From contig CAZVWV010000009.1 in NCBI GenBank assembly GCA_964631745.1, positions 1-47,762 of the forward strand: a DNA stretch of 47,762 nt. The letters are read 5' to 3'. The translations under genes were made by a program, and so were the position numbers. This stretch comes from CAZVWV01 sp964631745. Lineage in GTDB: Bacteria > Bdellovibrionota_C > UBA2361 > JBGSMV01. The notes under the pieces were generated by a model. That model saw nothing but the letters and a program-made list of their open reading frames with translations. It had not been told where the DNA came from and made no database searches. Each line of letters opens with the position of its first letter. The first letter of the stretch is position 1. Positions 1-7,156 of this stretch are shown here, piece after piece.

Positions 1-44
1 ACACTCGGCGAGGAGTCGGGTGTACTGCTGTATGGAGTGACCGA

Positions 45-1280
45 ATGTTGGAAGCTTTGGAACGTGGAGTTCCAAACGGGTGGTTTACGCTGATGGACAA
101 AGTCTATCGGGGTAAGAACCTGGAAGCGGCATATGAAGGAGTAAGGAGAAATAAGGGCAGTGCCGGGGTGGATCATGTAAGTGTTACAGAGTTTGGCAAG
201 CGGTGCGACGTTGAGTTTGCAAAACTAGAAGTGGCGCTTAGAACCGGCACATACGCCCCGCAGAGCGTACGCAGAGTGCATATACCCAAAGTTGGAGGAG
301 GGCAAAGACCGCTGGGAATACCGACGGTCAGAGACCGAGTGGTACAAGCAGCGGTGCGGCAGGTGATAGAGCCGATATTTGAGCACGAGTTTTTACCGTG
401 CAGCTACGGGTTCCGACCGAACCAGAGCTGCAAGGACGCGCTCAGAGCGGTAAGCACCGCGCTGCGAAGCGGATACACCGTAGTGGTAGACGCTGACATC
501 AAGGGGTTCTTCGACTCGATCGACCACACGAAGCTGATGGGTTTCGTGGGGGAACGTATCAAGGACGGGCGCCTCCTGAAGCTAATTGATTCGTTTCTGC
601 ATCAAGGCATCTTTGAGCAGAACAAAGAATGGGAGCCGGCAGAGATGGGCACCCCACAGGGAGGCGTAATCAGCCCCCTGTTGGCGAACATCTATCTGCA
701 TCAACTGGACAAAGCAGTCACAAAGGCAGGCTACCGCATGGTGCGGTACGCTGATGACTTTGTGATTATGTGCCGCACGCAAGAGGAAGCTAAGTCAGCG
801 CTGGCTCTTGTAGCAGAAAAGGTTGAGGAGCTCAAGCTAACGCTGCACCCGGACAAGACCCATGTCGTAGACATGGCCATGCCAGGCGGGGCGTTTGAGT
901 TCCTTGGGTACCTATTCAAAAACCACAAGGGGCGGACACTAAAGTATCCGCGCCCTAAGAGCATCCAAAAGATGCGAGACTCGGTCCGGGAGCTAACACC
1001 TCGCAACTGCGGGCATAGCATGAAGGTAACGATTGAGAAACTCAACCAACGCTTGCGCGGGTGGTTCGAGTATTTCAAGCACAGCTCATCGTGCGCCTTC
1101 GAGCGGCAGGATGCATGGATACGGTCGAGGCTGCGTCATATACTCTGCAAGCGTACAGGAAGTAAAAGTCGCGGACATGGAAAGACGCACTTTCGATGGC
1201 CCAATAAATACTTCACTGACCTGGCGCTCTTCTCTCTTGCTTCCGCTCATGCCGCGCTCCGCCAATCCGCTCGGCGGTAA
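45..1280 (+). CDS. ltrA: group II intron reverse transcriptase/maturase
   Basis: A 411-residue intron-encoded protein that would help its intron RNA splice and would prime target-site reverse transcription. The RT domain fills about residues 15-290. It has the fingers motif RPLGIPTVRDR, the palm motif DADIKGFFDSIDH, the group-II-type motif GTPQGGVISPLLANIYLH and the catalytic YADD. A GIIM-type maturase region follows (about 320-400, with LRGWFEYF and RWPNKYF). No HNH endonuclease domain follows, so mobility would be endonuclease-independent. ATG 45 is used because an upstream ATG at 32 hits a stop at once. A diversity-generating retroelement RT is unlikely: the QGG/SPLLANIYL motif and the adjoining domain V are those of group II introns. 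Confidence 0.92.
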   Translation: MLEALERGVPNGWFTLMDKVYRGKNLEAAYEGVRRNKGSAGVDHVSVTEFGKRCDVEFAKLEVALRTGTYAPQSVRRVHIPKVGGGQRPLGIPTVRDRVVQAAVRQVIEPIFEHEFLPCSYGFRPNQSCKDALRAVSTALRSGYTVVVDADIKGFFDSIDHTKLMGFVGERIKDGRLLKLIDSFLHQGIFEQNKEWEPAEMGTPQGGVISPLLANIYLHQLDKAVTKAGYRMVRYADDFVIMCRTQEEAKSALALVAEKVEELKLTLHPDKTHVVDMAMPGGAFEFLGYLFKNHKGRTLKYPRPKSIQKMRDSVRELTPRNCGHSMKVTIEKLNQRLRGWFEYFKHSSSCAFERQDAWIRSRLRHILCKRTGSKSRGHGKTHFRWPNKYFTDLALFSLASAHAALRQSARR

Positions 1281-1294
1281 GATCCCTGACTGGA

Positions 1295-1365
1295 GAGCCG
1301 TATGCGGGAGATCCGCCAGTACGGTTCGGAGGGAAGACGGCCCGAAAGGGCCTTCTTACCCCTAT
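1295..1365 (+). ncRNA. group II intron RNA domains V and VI
   Basis: Fifteen bases after the maturase stop lies a canonical domain V (1295-1327). Its strands GAGCCGTATGCGGG and CCGCCAGTACGGTTC pair around a GAGAT-like loop, with the conserved AGC/GTTC closing helix. Domain VI (about 1332-1362) is a stem capped by a GAAA tetraloop (GGCCC-GAAA-GGGCC). On its 3' side an unpaired A at 1358 is the expected branch point, and the intron then ends with CCCCTAT. All catalytic features of the 3' half look intact, so the intron may still be active if its 5' half is too. Confidence 0.82.
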
Positions 1366-1389
1366 CTTAATCTCCCTGCTTCGCCCGGG

Positions 1390-1413
1390 GTTTTTGAGCA
1401 AATACCTTCAAAC
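1390..1413 (+). repeat. dispersed 24-nt motif, copy 1 (copy 2 at 1552-1575)
   Basis: This 24-mer begins GTTTTTGAGCAAATACC and recurs at 1552-1575 in the same orientation with 22 of 24 bases identical. A shorter match, ending in TTTTTGAGCAGATACC, lies at 15069-15085. The preceding bases are also alike (CCCGGGG here, CCCCCGG there). The reverse complement of the GC-rich edge occurs at about 14852-14864 (AAAAACCCCGGG). The function is unknown. It looks like part of a genome-specific repeat family that is also present in the 14526-15113 element. Confidence 0.6.
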
Positions 1414-1459
1414 GTACCTACTCATTAACTCTGGGTAACGCCGGGTGGGAATTGGCCCA

Positions 1460-1535
1460 CTCCGTATATCGCCGTGATCTAAGTGGTGAGAATATTAAGA
1501 ATTTTTTACCACTGAGGTCACGGAGATACACGGAG
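1460..1535. repeat. palindromic repeat with 28-bp inverted arms
   Basis: The arm at 1460-1487 is the reverse complement of 1508-1535 with 24 of 28 bases matching, around a 20-nt A/T-rich spacer. Read 5' to 3', the right arm starts ACCACTGAGGTCACGGAG. The same architecture, with ends of the ACCACnnAG...CACnnAG kind, recurs at 11987-12102. No gene lies inside. I read it as a MITE-like or REP-like palindrome; a strong RNA hairpin is also possible if it is transcribed. The rest of 1366-1617 holds only this element and the 24-nt repeats. Confidence 0.65.
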
Positions 1536-1617
1536 CAAGAAACTACCCTAAGTTTATGAGCAATTACCTTCAAACCAGCGCGTTGACTCGGCACGGCTCT
1601 CATTCAAGTAGGGAGAG

Positions 1618-1863
1618 TTAGTCCAACACTCGATTTTTAGCCTTAAATTTCTCAGCAATCCACATCTTCACCAGCGACTGTCTTGTTATGCCGAGACGGC
1701 GAGCCTCTTTATCAAGACTTTGTATAACCCAAATAGGAAAATCAATATTAACCCGCTTTAGTTCTGAATTTACACGCCGTGTTTTAGATTTGTCCAAATA
1801 CTTGGTAACATCTTCACCACGCTCAAAGGCATCATCGAAATCTTTAGCTTTAACTTTCTTCAT
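1618..1863 (-). CDS. CopG/BrnA-type antitoxin
   Basis: This 81-residue protein matches antitoxins of the CopG-like COG5304/BrnA group as I recall them. The N-terminal part (residues 1-35, with KAKDFDDAFERGEDVTKYLD) would bind the toxin. The C-terminal ribbon-helix-helix (about 36-75, VNIDFPIWVIQSLDKEARRLGITRQSLVKMW) would bind DNA and repress the operon. The start ATG overlaps the end of a decayed toxin frame (stop at 1850-1852), the usual toxin-first order of brnTA. Because the toxin is degraded, this looks like an orphan antitoxin, possibly kept for regulation or protection from related toxins. The family call is solid; the exact subfamily is less so. Confidence 0.8.
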   Translation of the reverse strand: MKKVKAKDFDDAFERGEDVTKYLDKSKTRRVNSELKRVNIDFPIWVIQSLDKEARRLGITRQSLVKMWIAEKFKAKNRVLD

Positions 1864-1936
1864 ATAAATCCACCTCTTCTTTTCTAGATCTTCTGACGGA
1901 AATAATTCGCACTTTATTATTGCGATACGTATTTCT
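1850..1936 (-). pseudogene. BrnT-like (DUF497) toxin, C-terminal remnant
   Basis: Upstream of the antitoxin, in the frame that stops at 1850-1852, the minus strand encodes 28 residues: RNTYRNNKVRIISVRRSRKE followed by EVDLYEES. This is the typical end of DUF497/BrnT toxins, where a YRNNKVRIIS(V/A)R strand is followed by a KEE..LYE tail. An in-frame TAG precedes it. Another frame just upstream reads GKRVLKQV, resembling the preceding toxin strand, so a frameshift plus loss of the 5' part is likely. The sequence then runs into the divergent transporter gene at about 1979-2006, leaving no room for a full toxin of about 90 residues. Confidence 0.6.
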
Positions 1937-2005
1937 CTACTTGCTTAAGTACGCGTTTGCCATGAAACTTGAGATTAATTGAATATTCTCGCGGAACTGA
2001 GAACT

Positions 2006-2680
2006 ATGCCAAAGCTTCCCACGTCAAAATATTTCACCGGCCTTCTGATCTGGAACGTTGTCTTTGCGCTGATTTGTATTCCCACGGCCGGAAAGATGGT
2101 CGATATATTCGGGATACCGCTATCAATCTCCATCTTCTATTTCCCTTTTGTATATATTATCGCAGATCTGCTGACGGAAGTTTACGGATACGCTGCGGCT
2201 CGACATGTGCTTTGGTATACGGTGATAACTCAAACGGTAGCAACCGTTATCTTTCAGTTTGTGGCATACTTCCCCCCAGCGCAAACGTTTGCTCAGGATG
2301 AAGCCTTTCGCGCTGTTTTGACGGCCGCACCGCAGATGACATTCTTTGGTATGATCGCTGTTTTTTTTGGGGATATTAGCAACAACTATGTCCTCGCAAA
2401 AATGAAGATTCTTACCGGTGGGCGCCTAATGAGTTTGAGATTTTTCGCCTCAACCGTGGTAGGGCAAACAGTTAATACGGCAATTTTTTACATATTTGGT
2501 CTATGGGGCTTTTTGAATTTTGATTTTATCGTCCAAAGCGTGCTTCTCGGTAGTTTTTGTAAGGTAGCTGTTGAGTTAGTGATGTTGCCCGTGACCGTCA
2601 AGGTAGCAGCGCGGCTTAAGCAGGCCGAGAAGCTTGACACCTTCGACAACGGCACAGATTTTAATCCGTTCAAGCTTTGA
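2006..2680 (+). CDS. yhhQ: queuosine-precursor transporter, VUT/YhhQ family
   Basis: An inner-membrane protein of 224 residues from ATG 2006 (a TTG at 1979 would add nine). It belongs to the VUT (DUF165) family, whose E. coli member YhhQ imports the queuosine precursors preQ0/preQ1 for tRNA modification. It has six or so hydrophobic segments (for example GLLIWNVVFALICIPTAG and SIFYFPFVYIIADLLTEVYG). The acidic FPFVYIIADLLTEVYG motif and GDISNNYVLAKMK are family hallmarks. I saw no preQ1 riboswitch in the short leader. It converges with aroC, 49 bp away. No queuosine biosynthesis gene is in the window, so the substrate is inferred from the family. Confidence 0.85.
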   Translation: MPKLPTSKYFTGLLIWNVVFALICIPTAGKMVDIFGIPLSISIFYFPFVYIIADLLTEVYGYAAARHVLWYTVITQTVATVIFQFVAYFPPAQTFAQDEAFRAVLTAAPQMTFFGMIAVFFGDISNNYVLAKMKILTGGRLMSLRFFASTVVGQTVNTAIFYIFGLWGFLNFDFIVQSVLLGSFCKVAVELVMLPVTVKVAARLKQAEKLDTFDNGTDFNPFKL

Positions 2681-2729
2681 TGGCATCAGAGCCTTCACCT
2701 CGATCAGATTTCGATTCAGGCAAAAAAGC

Positions 2730-3812
2730 TCATCCCGCCAAAGCCGCACGCTGACGCAGCAGAAAATCGGCTGTTACTAAGGCGCTCATGGCTTCCACGA
2801 TCGGCACGGCTCTAGGCAAGACGCAGGCGTCGTGTCGCCCTGAGGCTTCAAGTTCGACTTCGGCGCCGGTTGAGTCGACGGTTCTTTGCGGCGCACGTAC
2901 TGTCGAGACCGGTTTAAACGCCACCCGAAAATAGACTGACTCGCCGTTTGTTATTCCGCCCAGGACGCCACCGGCTCGATTTGTGGCGGTATGGATTTTG
3001 TTGTTCGTATTAACTATAGCATCGTTATGCTGGCTGCCGCGCATTTTGGTTGCAGCGAAGCCGCAGCCGATTTCAAAACCTTTTACGGCGTTAATACTTA
3101 GCATGGCTTTACCGAGTTCGGCGCTAAACTTGTCAAAGACAGGCTCGCCTAATCCGGCGGGGATGTTTCTGATTAGGCCAAAAATTATGCCGCCTAAGGA
3201 ATCGCCTTCGGCCGCTACTTCTTGAATAAGCGTCTGCATCTTGGCTGCTGTCTCAGTATCTGGGCAGCGCACGGGGTTTGAATCAATTCGCTCCCGCGAA
3301 AGAGATGCCTCTGCAATCTCGGCCCGCAGCTCGCCTACCGATTCCACGCAAGCCAAGCATTCAATCCCTGATTTTTGCAACAACAATTTGGCCACGGCCC
3401 CGGCGGCTACTCTGCTCCAGGTTTCTCTGGCTGAGGATCTGCCGCCGCCGCGCCAATCTCTGATTCCGTATTTCTGTTGGTATGTGAGATCGGCGTGTGA
3501 GGGGCGGTAGATATCCTTTAAGTTTTCATAGTCTGCACTTCTCTGATCTTCATTCTTGGCGAGTAAAGCTATGGGCGTACCGGTGGAACGCCCTTCGAAG
3601 ACACCGGAAACTAGCTGAACTATATCGGACTCCTTGCGCGGTGAGGTAATGGCGCTCTGGCCGGGACGGCGCCTGTCCAACTCGATCTGAATTTGCTCCT
3701 CGCTGATCTCAAGACCGGGGGGACAACCATCAATTACAGCGCCGATCATGGCACCATGCGATTCGCCAAAGGTTGTCACTCTAAATATTTGACCGAATGT
3801 GTTACCTGCCAC
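2730..3812 (-). CDS. aroC: chorismate synthase
   Basis: Catalyses 5-enolpyruvylshikimate-3-phosphate to chorismate, using reduced FMN. Family motifs run the whole length: GQIFRVTTFGESHG at the N terminus, RRRPGQSAITSPRKE, YGIRDWRGGGRSSARET, INAVKGFEIGCGF, THATNRAGG-like TATNRAGGVLGGI and SGRHDACVLPRAVPIVEAM at the C terminus. The open frame extends to an ATG at 3875, but the conserved start (M/V-AGNTFGQ) lies at GTG 3812. That gives 360 residues, the normal family length, and an 11-nt overlap with the end of aroD, as expected for translational coupling. It is the last gene and last step of the aro operon. Confidence 0.95.
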   Translation of the reverse strand: MAGNTFGQIFRVTTFGESHGAMIGAVIDGCPPGLEISEEQIQIELDRRRPGQSAITSPRKESDIVQLVSGVFEGRSTGTPIALLAKNEDQRSADYENLKDIYRPSHADLTYQQKYGIRDWRGGGRSSARETWSRVAAGAVAKLLLQKSGIECLACVESVGELRAEIAEASLSRERIDSNPVRCPDTETAAKMQTLIQEVAAEGDSLGGIIFGLIRNIPAGLGEPVFDKFSAELGKAMLSINAVKGFEIGCGFAATKMRGSQHNDAIVNTNNKIHTATNRAGGVLGGITNGESVYFRVAFKPVSTVRAPQRTVDSTGAEVELEASGRHDACVLPRAVPIVEAMSALVTADFLLRQRAALAG

Positions 3813-4500
3813 GTTGCACCGCTTTGAAAATCTCGGAAAGCTCAGCTCTTGTGAGCTGTCCGGGAGCGCTGGCATTCTCCGCTTTAACCGGCGCGTATGT
3901 CAAAAAATTGCCCCAGATCGCTCCAAATATTCGCACCGGAATTCCAAACTCGCCCATACCTTGAATTACGATTTTTCCGGCAGCCCTATTAGATAGCAAG
4001 AGTTCTAATAATCTTAGGGCGTCGTGTTCGCTCATACACTGGGTTGCGATCTTTCGAATTAGGGGCGAGTAGGACGTCATTTGGTTAAGAATATCTTGAA
4101 GCTCTTCAGTGGAGGGGGTTCTTGCGTAGTTGTGATATGAGAGCAAGATCTTGGCTTGGGGCACAGTTGTGCGCAGGCTCTCTAAATCTTCCTTCTGAGA
4201 ATGAAGATCCAGGTCAATCCAGAAATCTTTAAGAGCCAGCGCTTGTAACAAGCGTAAGCGCTCACTGGAGGGCTGTTTGGGTTTCTCAAGCTTTAAGCGC
4301 CGAGTTACCACTATGGTCCGCCGCGGATCTAGTTGGTCAAAAAGCGCACTTAGGTCTTGCTCAAGATAATCGGTCCATACTTCAAGCATGGGAAAATCAG
4401 CGCCGTGTTGTTCGAGAATCTGAAGAACTTGCGCTGTCTGGCTCACGATAATCGGCAAACAGTATCGCACGGAGTTCTCTGGCTCAGCGCTGGTTTTCAT
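3802..4500 (-). CDS. aroD: 3-dehydroquinate dehydratase, type I
   Basis: Converts 3-dehydroquinate to 3-dehydroshikimate through a Schiff base. From ATG 4500 it has 232 residues, normal for type I. The Schiff-base lysine is K150 (IRKIAT), the general-base histidine is H123 (LLSYHNY), and the substrate-binding C-terminal segment MGEFGIPVRIFG...SAPGQL is present. In the usual ExRxD motif (E46 and R48 in Salmonella) the sequence reads EVWTD, so the phosphate/carboxylate-binding Arg position is Trp42 (codon 4375-4377). That is one C-to-T change away from Arg. The gene overlaps aroE by 17 nt and aroC by 11 nt. An ATG at 4554 would add 18 residues deep inside aroE and is less likely. Confidence 0.88.
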   Translation of the reverse strand: MKTSAEPENSVRYCLPIIVSQTAQVLQILEQHGADFPMLEVWTDYLEQDLSALFDQLDPRRTIVVTRRLKLEKPKQPSSERLRLLQALALKDFWIDLDLHSQKEDLESLRTTVPQAKILLSYHNYARTPSTEELQDILNQMTSYSPLIRKIATQCMSEHDALRLLELLLSNRAAGKIVIQGMGEFGIPVRIFGAIWGNFLTYAPVKAENASAPGQLTRAELSEIFKAVQRGR

Positions 4501-5311
4501 AGAGCGCCCCCTCCATGGCGCTTTTCGGCGCGCTTTTGCCGGTGTAGTGCTCAAACTGAGGAAAGGCTTGATGCAGCAACATTCTAACTCCGGGAACGGG
4601 TCTGGCTCCGGCCTTCTTGGCGTCTGAGAGCAACCTGGTTTCGGCTGGGTAGTATACTGCGTCTAGGACGATTTGGTTTGGATGTAACAACTTCACCGGA
4701 ACCAAAGAGGCTTCGATATTCGGGTACATCCCCACAGGAGTAGTGTTAATAATGATTTCGCAATCAGATATTTGGGCTATCTCTGAGAGAGGCAGCGCTT
4801 GCGCCTGAAAGGCTTTCGCTAAAGTTTCTGCATTTGCTAAATTTCGATTAAAGATAAGCGGCTCGGCTCCGCGCTCTTTTAGCCCGTAAAGTGCCGCGCG
4901 CGCTGTGCCTCCGGCTCCAAGCAAAGCCACTTTTTTTTCGCGCAACGGTGTGAGCTCTTCTAACGCGCCCACTAAACCTTGCCAATCCGTGTTGAATCCG
5001 CGCGATCTTCCGTTTTGAAATACTACTGTGTTTACCGCGCCGATACGCTCGGCGGCTTGGTCCAATTCATCGAGAAAAGGGATTACATCTTGTTTGTGAG
5101 GCAAGGTGCAGGTCACCCCTCTAAAGCGCATACTGAGCGCGCCTTTAATTACGCCTGCAATCTCACCTTTTGGAACCTGGGCATTAAGATATACAAATTC
5201 ATCTTCGAGCCCCAAGGCCTTGTATCCGGCGTTGTGCATTGCGGGTGATAATGAATGCACGATGGGGTCTCCCACGCCGATGCAGATCTGTTTTAGCTTT
5301 GGGGATGTCAT
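4484..5311 (-). CDS. aroE: shikimate dehydrogenase (NADP+)
   Basis: Reduces 3-dehydroshikimate to shikimate with NADPH. The 275-residue protein has the substrate site GDPIVHSLSPAMHNAGY near the N terminus and the catalytic lysine in VTCTLPHKQDVIPFLDEL. It also has GAVNTVVF, the substrate Asp in FNTDWQGLVGAL, the Rossmann loop VALLGAGGTARAALYGL, and the C-terminal PGVRMLLHQAFPQFEHYTG. The cofactor loop continues FNRN, with the Asn-Arg typical of NADP preference. It lies between aroK (40-nt gap) and aroD (17-nt overlap), within the aro operon. Confidence 0.95.
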   Translation of the reverse strand: MTSPKLKQICIGVGDPIVHSLSPAMHNAGYKALGLEDEFVYLNAQVPKGEIAGVIKGALSMRFRGVTCTLPHKQDVIPFLDELDQAAERIGAVNTVVFQNGRSRGFNTDWQGLVGALEELTPLREKKVALLGAGGTARAALYGLKERGAEPLIFNRNLANAETLAKAFQAQALPLSEIAQISDCEIIINTTPVGMYPNIEASLVPVKLLHPNQIVLDAVYYPAETRLLSDAKKAGARPVPGVRMLLHQAFPQFEHYTGKSAPKSAMEGALYENQR

Positions 5312-5351
5312 AGGAGCTCAGCAACTTTCTATCATCTTTAGTACGCTAAAA

Positions 5352-5870
5352 TCATAGTTTAGGTGTGTGCTGCAATTCAAGACGCTCCCAAATAATTTTG
5401 GCCGTCTCGTCCGCCGAATCGCCCTCGTTCTCGATCACCGTGCCTGCCACCGACTCGTATATTGCTTGTCGACGGTTAAAGAGCTTCCGAGCCGTTGCAG
5501 GGTTGTCAAAGAGCGGGCGAGCCGCATCTATGGCTGCCCGCCGCTTGGCGGTTTCGAAACTTACCTTAAGCCAAACTACCTGTATCTTTGTCGCCTTAAG
5601 CCGAAGAATGTTGGAATCTGACTCGATGATTCCGCCGCCTAAGTCCAGAATTTTAGAGTCTGAATTCAAGGCAGCCTCCAACGCGCGCGACTCATACGCC
5701 CTGAATCCGCGCTCGCCTTCTTTTTCAAAGATCTCCCGAATCGATCCCATCCTCGAAATTTGTAAAGCCAGGGTGTCTGTCGCTACAACTGCCATTCCCG
5801 AGATCCGCGAAAGCTGCTTGGCGACACTGCTCTTTCCGGACGCCATAAATCCGATTAAGGCCAGCTTCAT
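5352..5870 (-). CDS. aroK: shikimate kinase
   Basis: Phosphorylates shikimate at the 3-hydroxyl using ATP. The 172-residue cytoplasmic protein starts with the Walker A loop IGFMASGKSS (residues 6-15). It has the substrate Asp in VATDTLA, the Arg-containing motif GFRAYESRAL, the glycine triplet LDLGGGIIE and the lid arginine in DAARPLFDN. The first acidic residue of the usual DSD motif is replaced (ATD). The start codon overlaps the aroA stop by 4 nt (ATGA type), so translation is probably coupled to aroA. Confidence 0.93.
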   Translation of the reverse strand: MKLALIGFMASGKSSVAKQLSRISGMAVVATDTLALQISRMGSIREIFEKEGERGFRAYESRALEAALNSDSKILDLGGGIIESDSNILRLKATKIQVVWLKVSFETAKRRAAIDAARPLFDNPATARKLFNRRQAIYESVAGTVIENEGDSADETAKIIWERLELQHTPKL

Positions 5871-7150
5871 ACGGTTTCAACTCCCAGCTTTCTAAGTTCC
5901 TGCCAGTAATCGGGAAATGATTTTGATACGACAGCCGGATTCTCAATCTCGATAGTGCCTGTGTGAAAACACAATAGTGAAAAAGCCATAGCCATACGGT
6001 GGTCGTCGAAGGTTGCGATGCGGGCTGACTTGGGATTTCCTCCGTAAATTACGGCGCTATTATGATTAATCTCAACTTGGATCCCGCACTTTTCTAGTTC
6101 AGATTTTAATGCGGCTAAGCGATCCGACTCTTTATGTCGAAGGGTTTGAAGTCCGGTCAGTCTGCTAACTCCGGGCACAGTGCTGGCGAGCACAGCCATC
6201 GTGAGAGCTTGGTCCGGCATCCGAGAGAGATCTGCTTCAATGGGGCGCAGAATTTTCGGCGCTTCGATTTGGAGGCCGTCTTGCTCAAGCACGCGGCAGC
6301 CCATTAGCTCAAGCAGCCCAAGAATCTTTATGTCTGCTTGTAGCGAGCGAGGCGAGAGATCTTTTATGCTAAGAGGGGTGCGGCTAATAGCGCTCAGGGC
6401 AAAGAAATAAGCGGCCGAGGAGGCATCAGGCTCGACCGCAAACTCCCAGGGCTCGACCTTCCACTCGATTGGGGCGCTAACCGAGTATGTATTCCCGGCC
6501 GAAATCACCCGCAGCCCAAAAGCCCGCATTATCTCTAAAGTAAGCTCGGCGTAAGAGCTCGATGCAAGTTTGCTGAGAAGTTCTATCCGTAGGCCATCCG
6601 GAAATAACGGCGCAAATAACAGCAAAGCGCTCAGAAACTGACTGCTATGCTCGGCGTCGATTTGAACTAGATTTGCGCTAGGGGACTGACCCTCGATTTC
6701 AAGCGGCAATCGGGGCTGCCCTTCATGAAATTTAAGCTTAGCTCCCAGAGAAGTCAGTGCGCCAAGAAGCGGCGCAATCGGGCGCTCCCGCATCCGTTTG
6801 GAACCATCTAATCTTGCCTTCACTCCCGGACTAAAACAGAGAAGAGGCAATAGGAAGCGCAAGCCGGTTCCGCCCGCTCCCAAATTTAGTTGCCCGTGAA
6901 AGGGGGGCAGCGCACCGCCGCAGCCGTGAACCGTCCAGCTCAAGTGGTCCCGATCGATTCTGATGCCTATTTGGGTTAAGGCCTCGGCCAGCGCAAGGGT
7001 ATCGTCGCACACTGAAGGCGCAAGGATTTTAACGGCGGTGGGACCTTGAGCTGCCAAGATCAGGGCTCTATTTGTGATACTTTTAGATCCAGGGATGCGT
7101 GGCGTGGATGCGCTTAATCGAGTCGGTGCAATTAGTGTGAGTGCGTTCAT
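5867..7150 (-). CDS. aroA: EPSP synthase (3-phosphoshikimate 1-carboxyvinyltransferase)
   Basis: Transfers the enolpyruvyl group of PEP to shikimate-3-phosphate. It has 427 residues, the family length. Visible signatures are PGSKSITNRALILAA near the N terminus, LGAGGTGLRFLLPL (the PEP/glyphosate loop, usually LGNAGTAMRPL), GSKRMRERPIAPL, RHKESDRLAALKSELEKCG, and DDHRMAMAFSLL near the C terminus. The loop keeps the Gly equivalent to E. coli G96 and its Thr and Arg, but the flanking residues differ (N to A, A to G, P to F). Glyphosate sensitivity therefore cannot be predicted from E. coli. It starts six bases after the aroB stop and its end overlaps aroK. Confidence 0.95.
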   Translation of the reverse strand: MNALTLIAPTRLSASTPRIPGSKSITNRALILAAQGPTAVKILAPSVCDDTLALAEALTQIGIRIDRDHLSWTVHGCGGALPPFHGQLNLGAGGTGLRFLLPLLCFSPGVKARLDGSKRMRERPIAPLLGALTSLGAKLKFHEGQPRLPLEIEGQSPSANLVQIDAEHSSQFLSALLLFAPLFPDGLRIELLSKLASSSYAELTLEIMRAFGLRVISAGNTYSVSAPIEWKVEPWEFAVEPDASSAAYFFALSAISRTPLSIKDLSPRSLQADIKILGLLELMGCRVLEQDGLQIEAPKILRPIEADLSRMPDQALTMAVLASTVPGVSRLTGLQTLRHKESDRLAALKSELEKCGIQVEINHNSAVIYGGNPKSARIATFDDHRMAMAFSLLCFHTGTIEIENPAVVSKSFPDYWQELRKLGVETV

Positions 7151-7156
7151 CTTAAG

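Larger units (their letters stand above)
1..1365 (+). mobile_element. group II intron, 3' portion (5' end outside window)
   Basis: The window opens inside a group II intron. What is visible is the end of domain IV with the RT/maturase gene, then domains V and VI. The probable 3' splice site is after position 1365 (intron ending ...CCCCTAT), because the bulged branch-point A of domain VI would be 1358, eight nucleotides from that end, as is usual. The 5' ribozyme half (domains I-III) lies upstream of the window, so the splice donor and exon-binding sites cannot be read. A repeat motif starts at 1390, 25 bp beyond the intron, suggesting insertion next to a dispersed repeat. Confidence 0.85.

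Noticed and set aside
45..1280. Reverse transcriptase of a diversity-generating retroelement
   Set aside because: The QGG/SPLLANIYL motif, the GIIM maturase region and the adjoining domains V and VI identify a group II intron. No template/variable repeat pair or accessory gene was found.
1864..2005. preQ1 riboswitch upstream of the VUT transporter
   Set aside because: The leader has no H-type pseudoknot signature or A-rich preQ1 tail that I can see.
3813..3875. 21-residue N-terminal extension of AroC
   Set aside because: It is out-of-frame overlap with aroD; the conserved family N terminus starts at GTG 3812.
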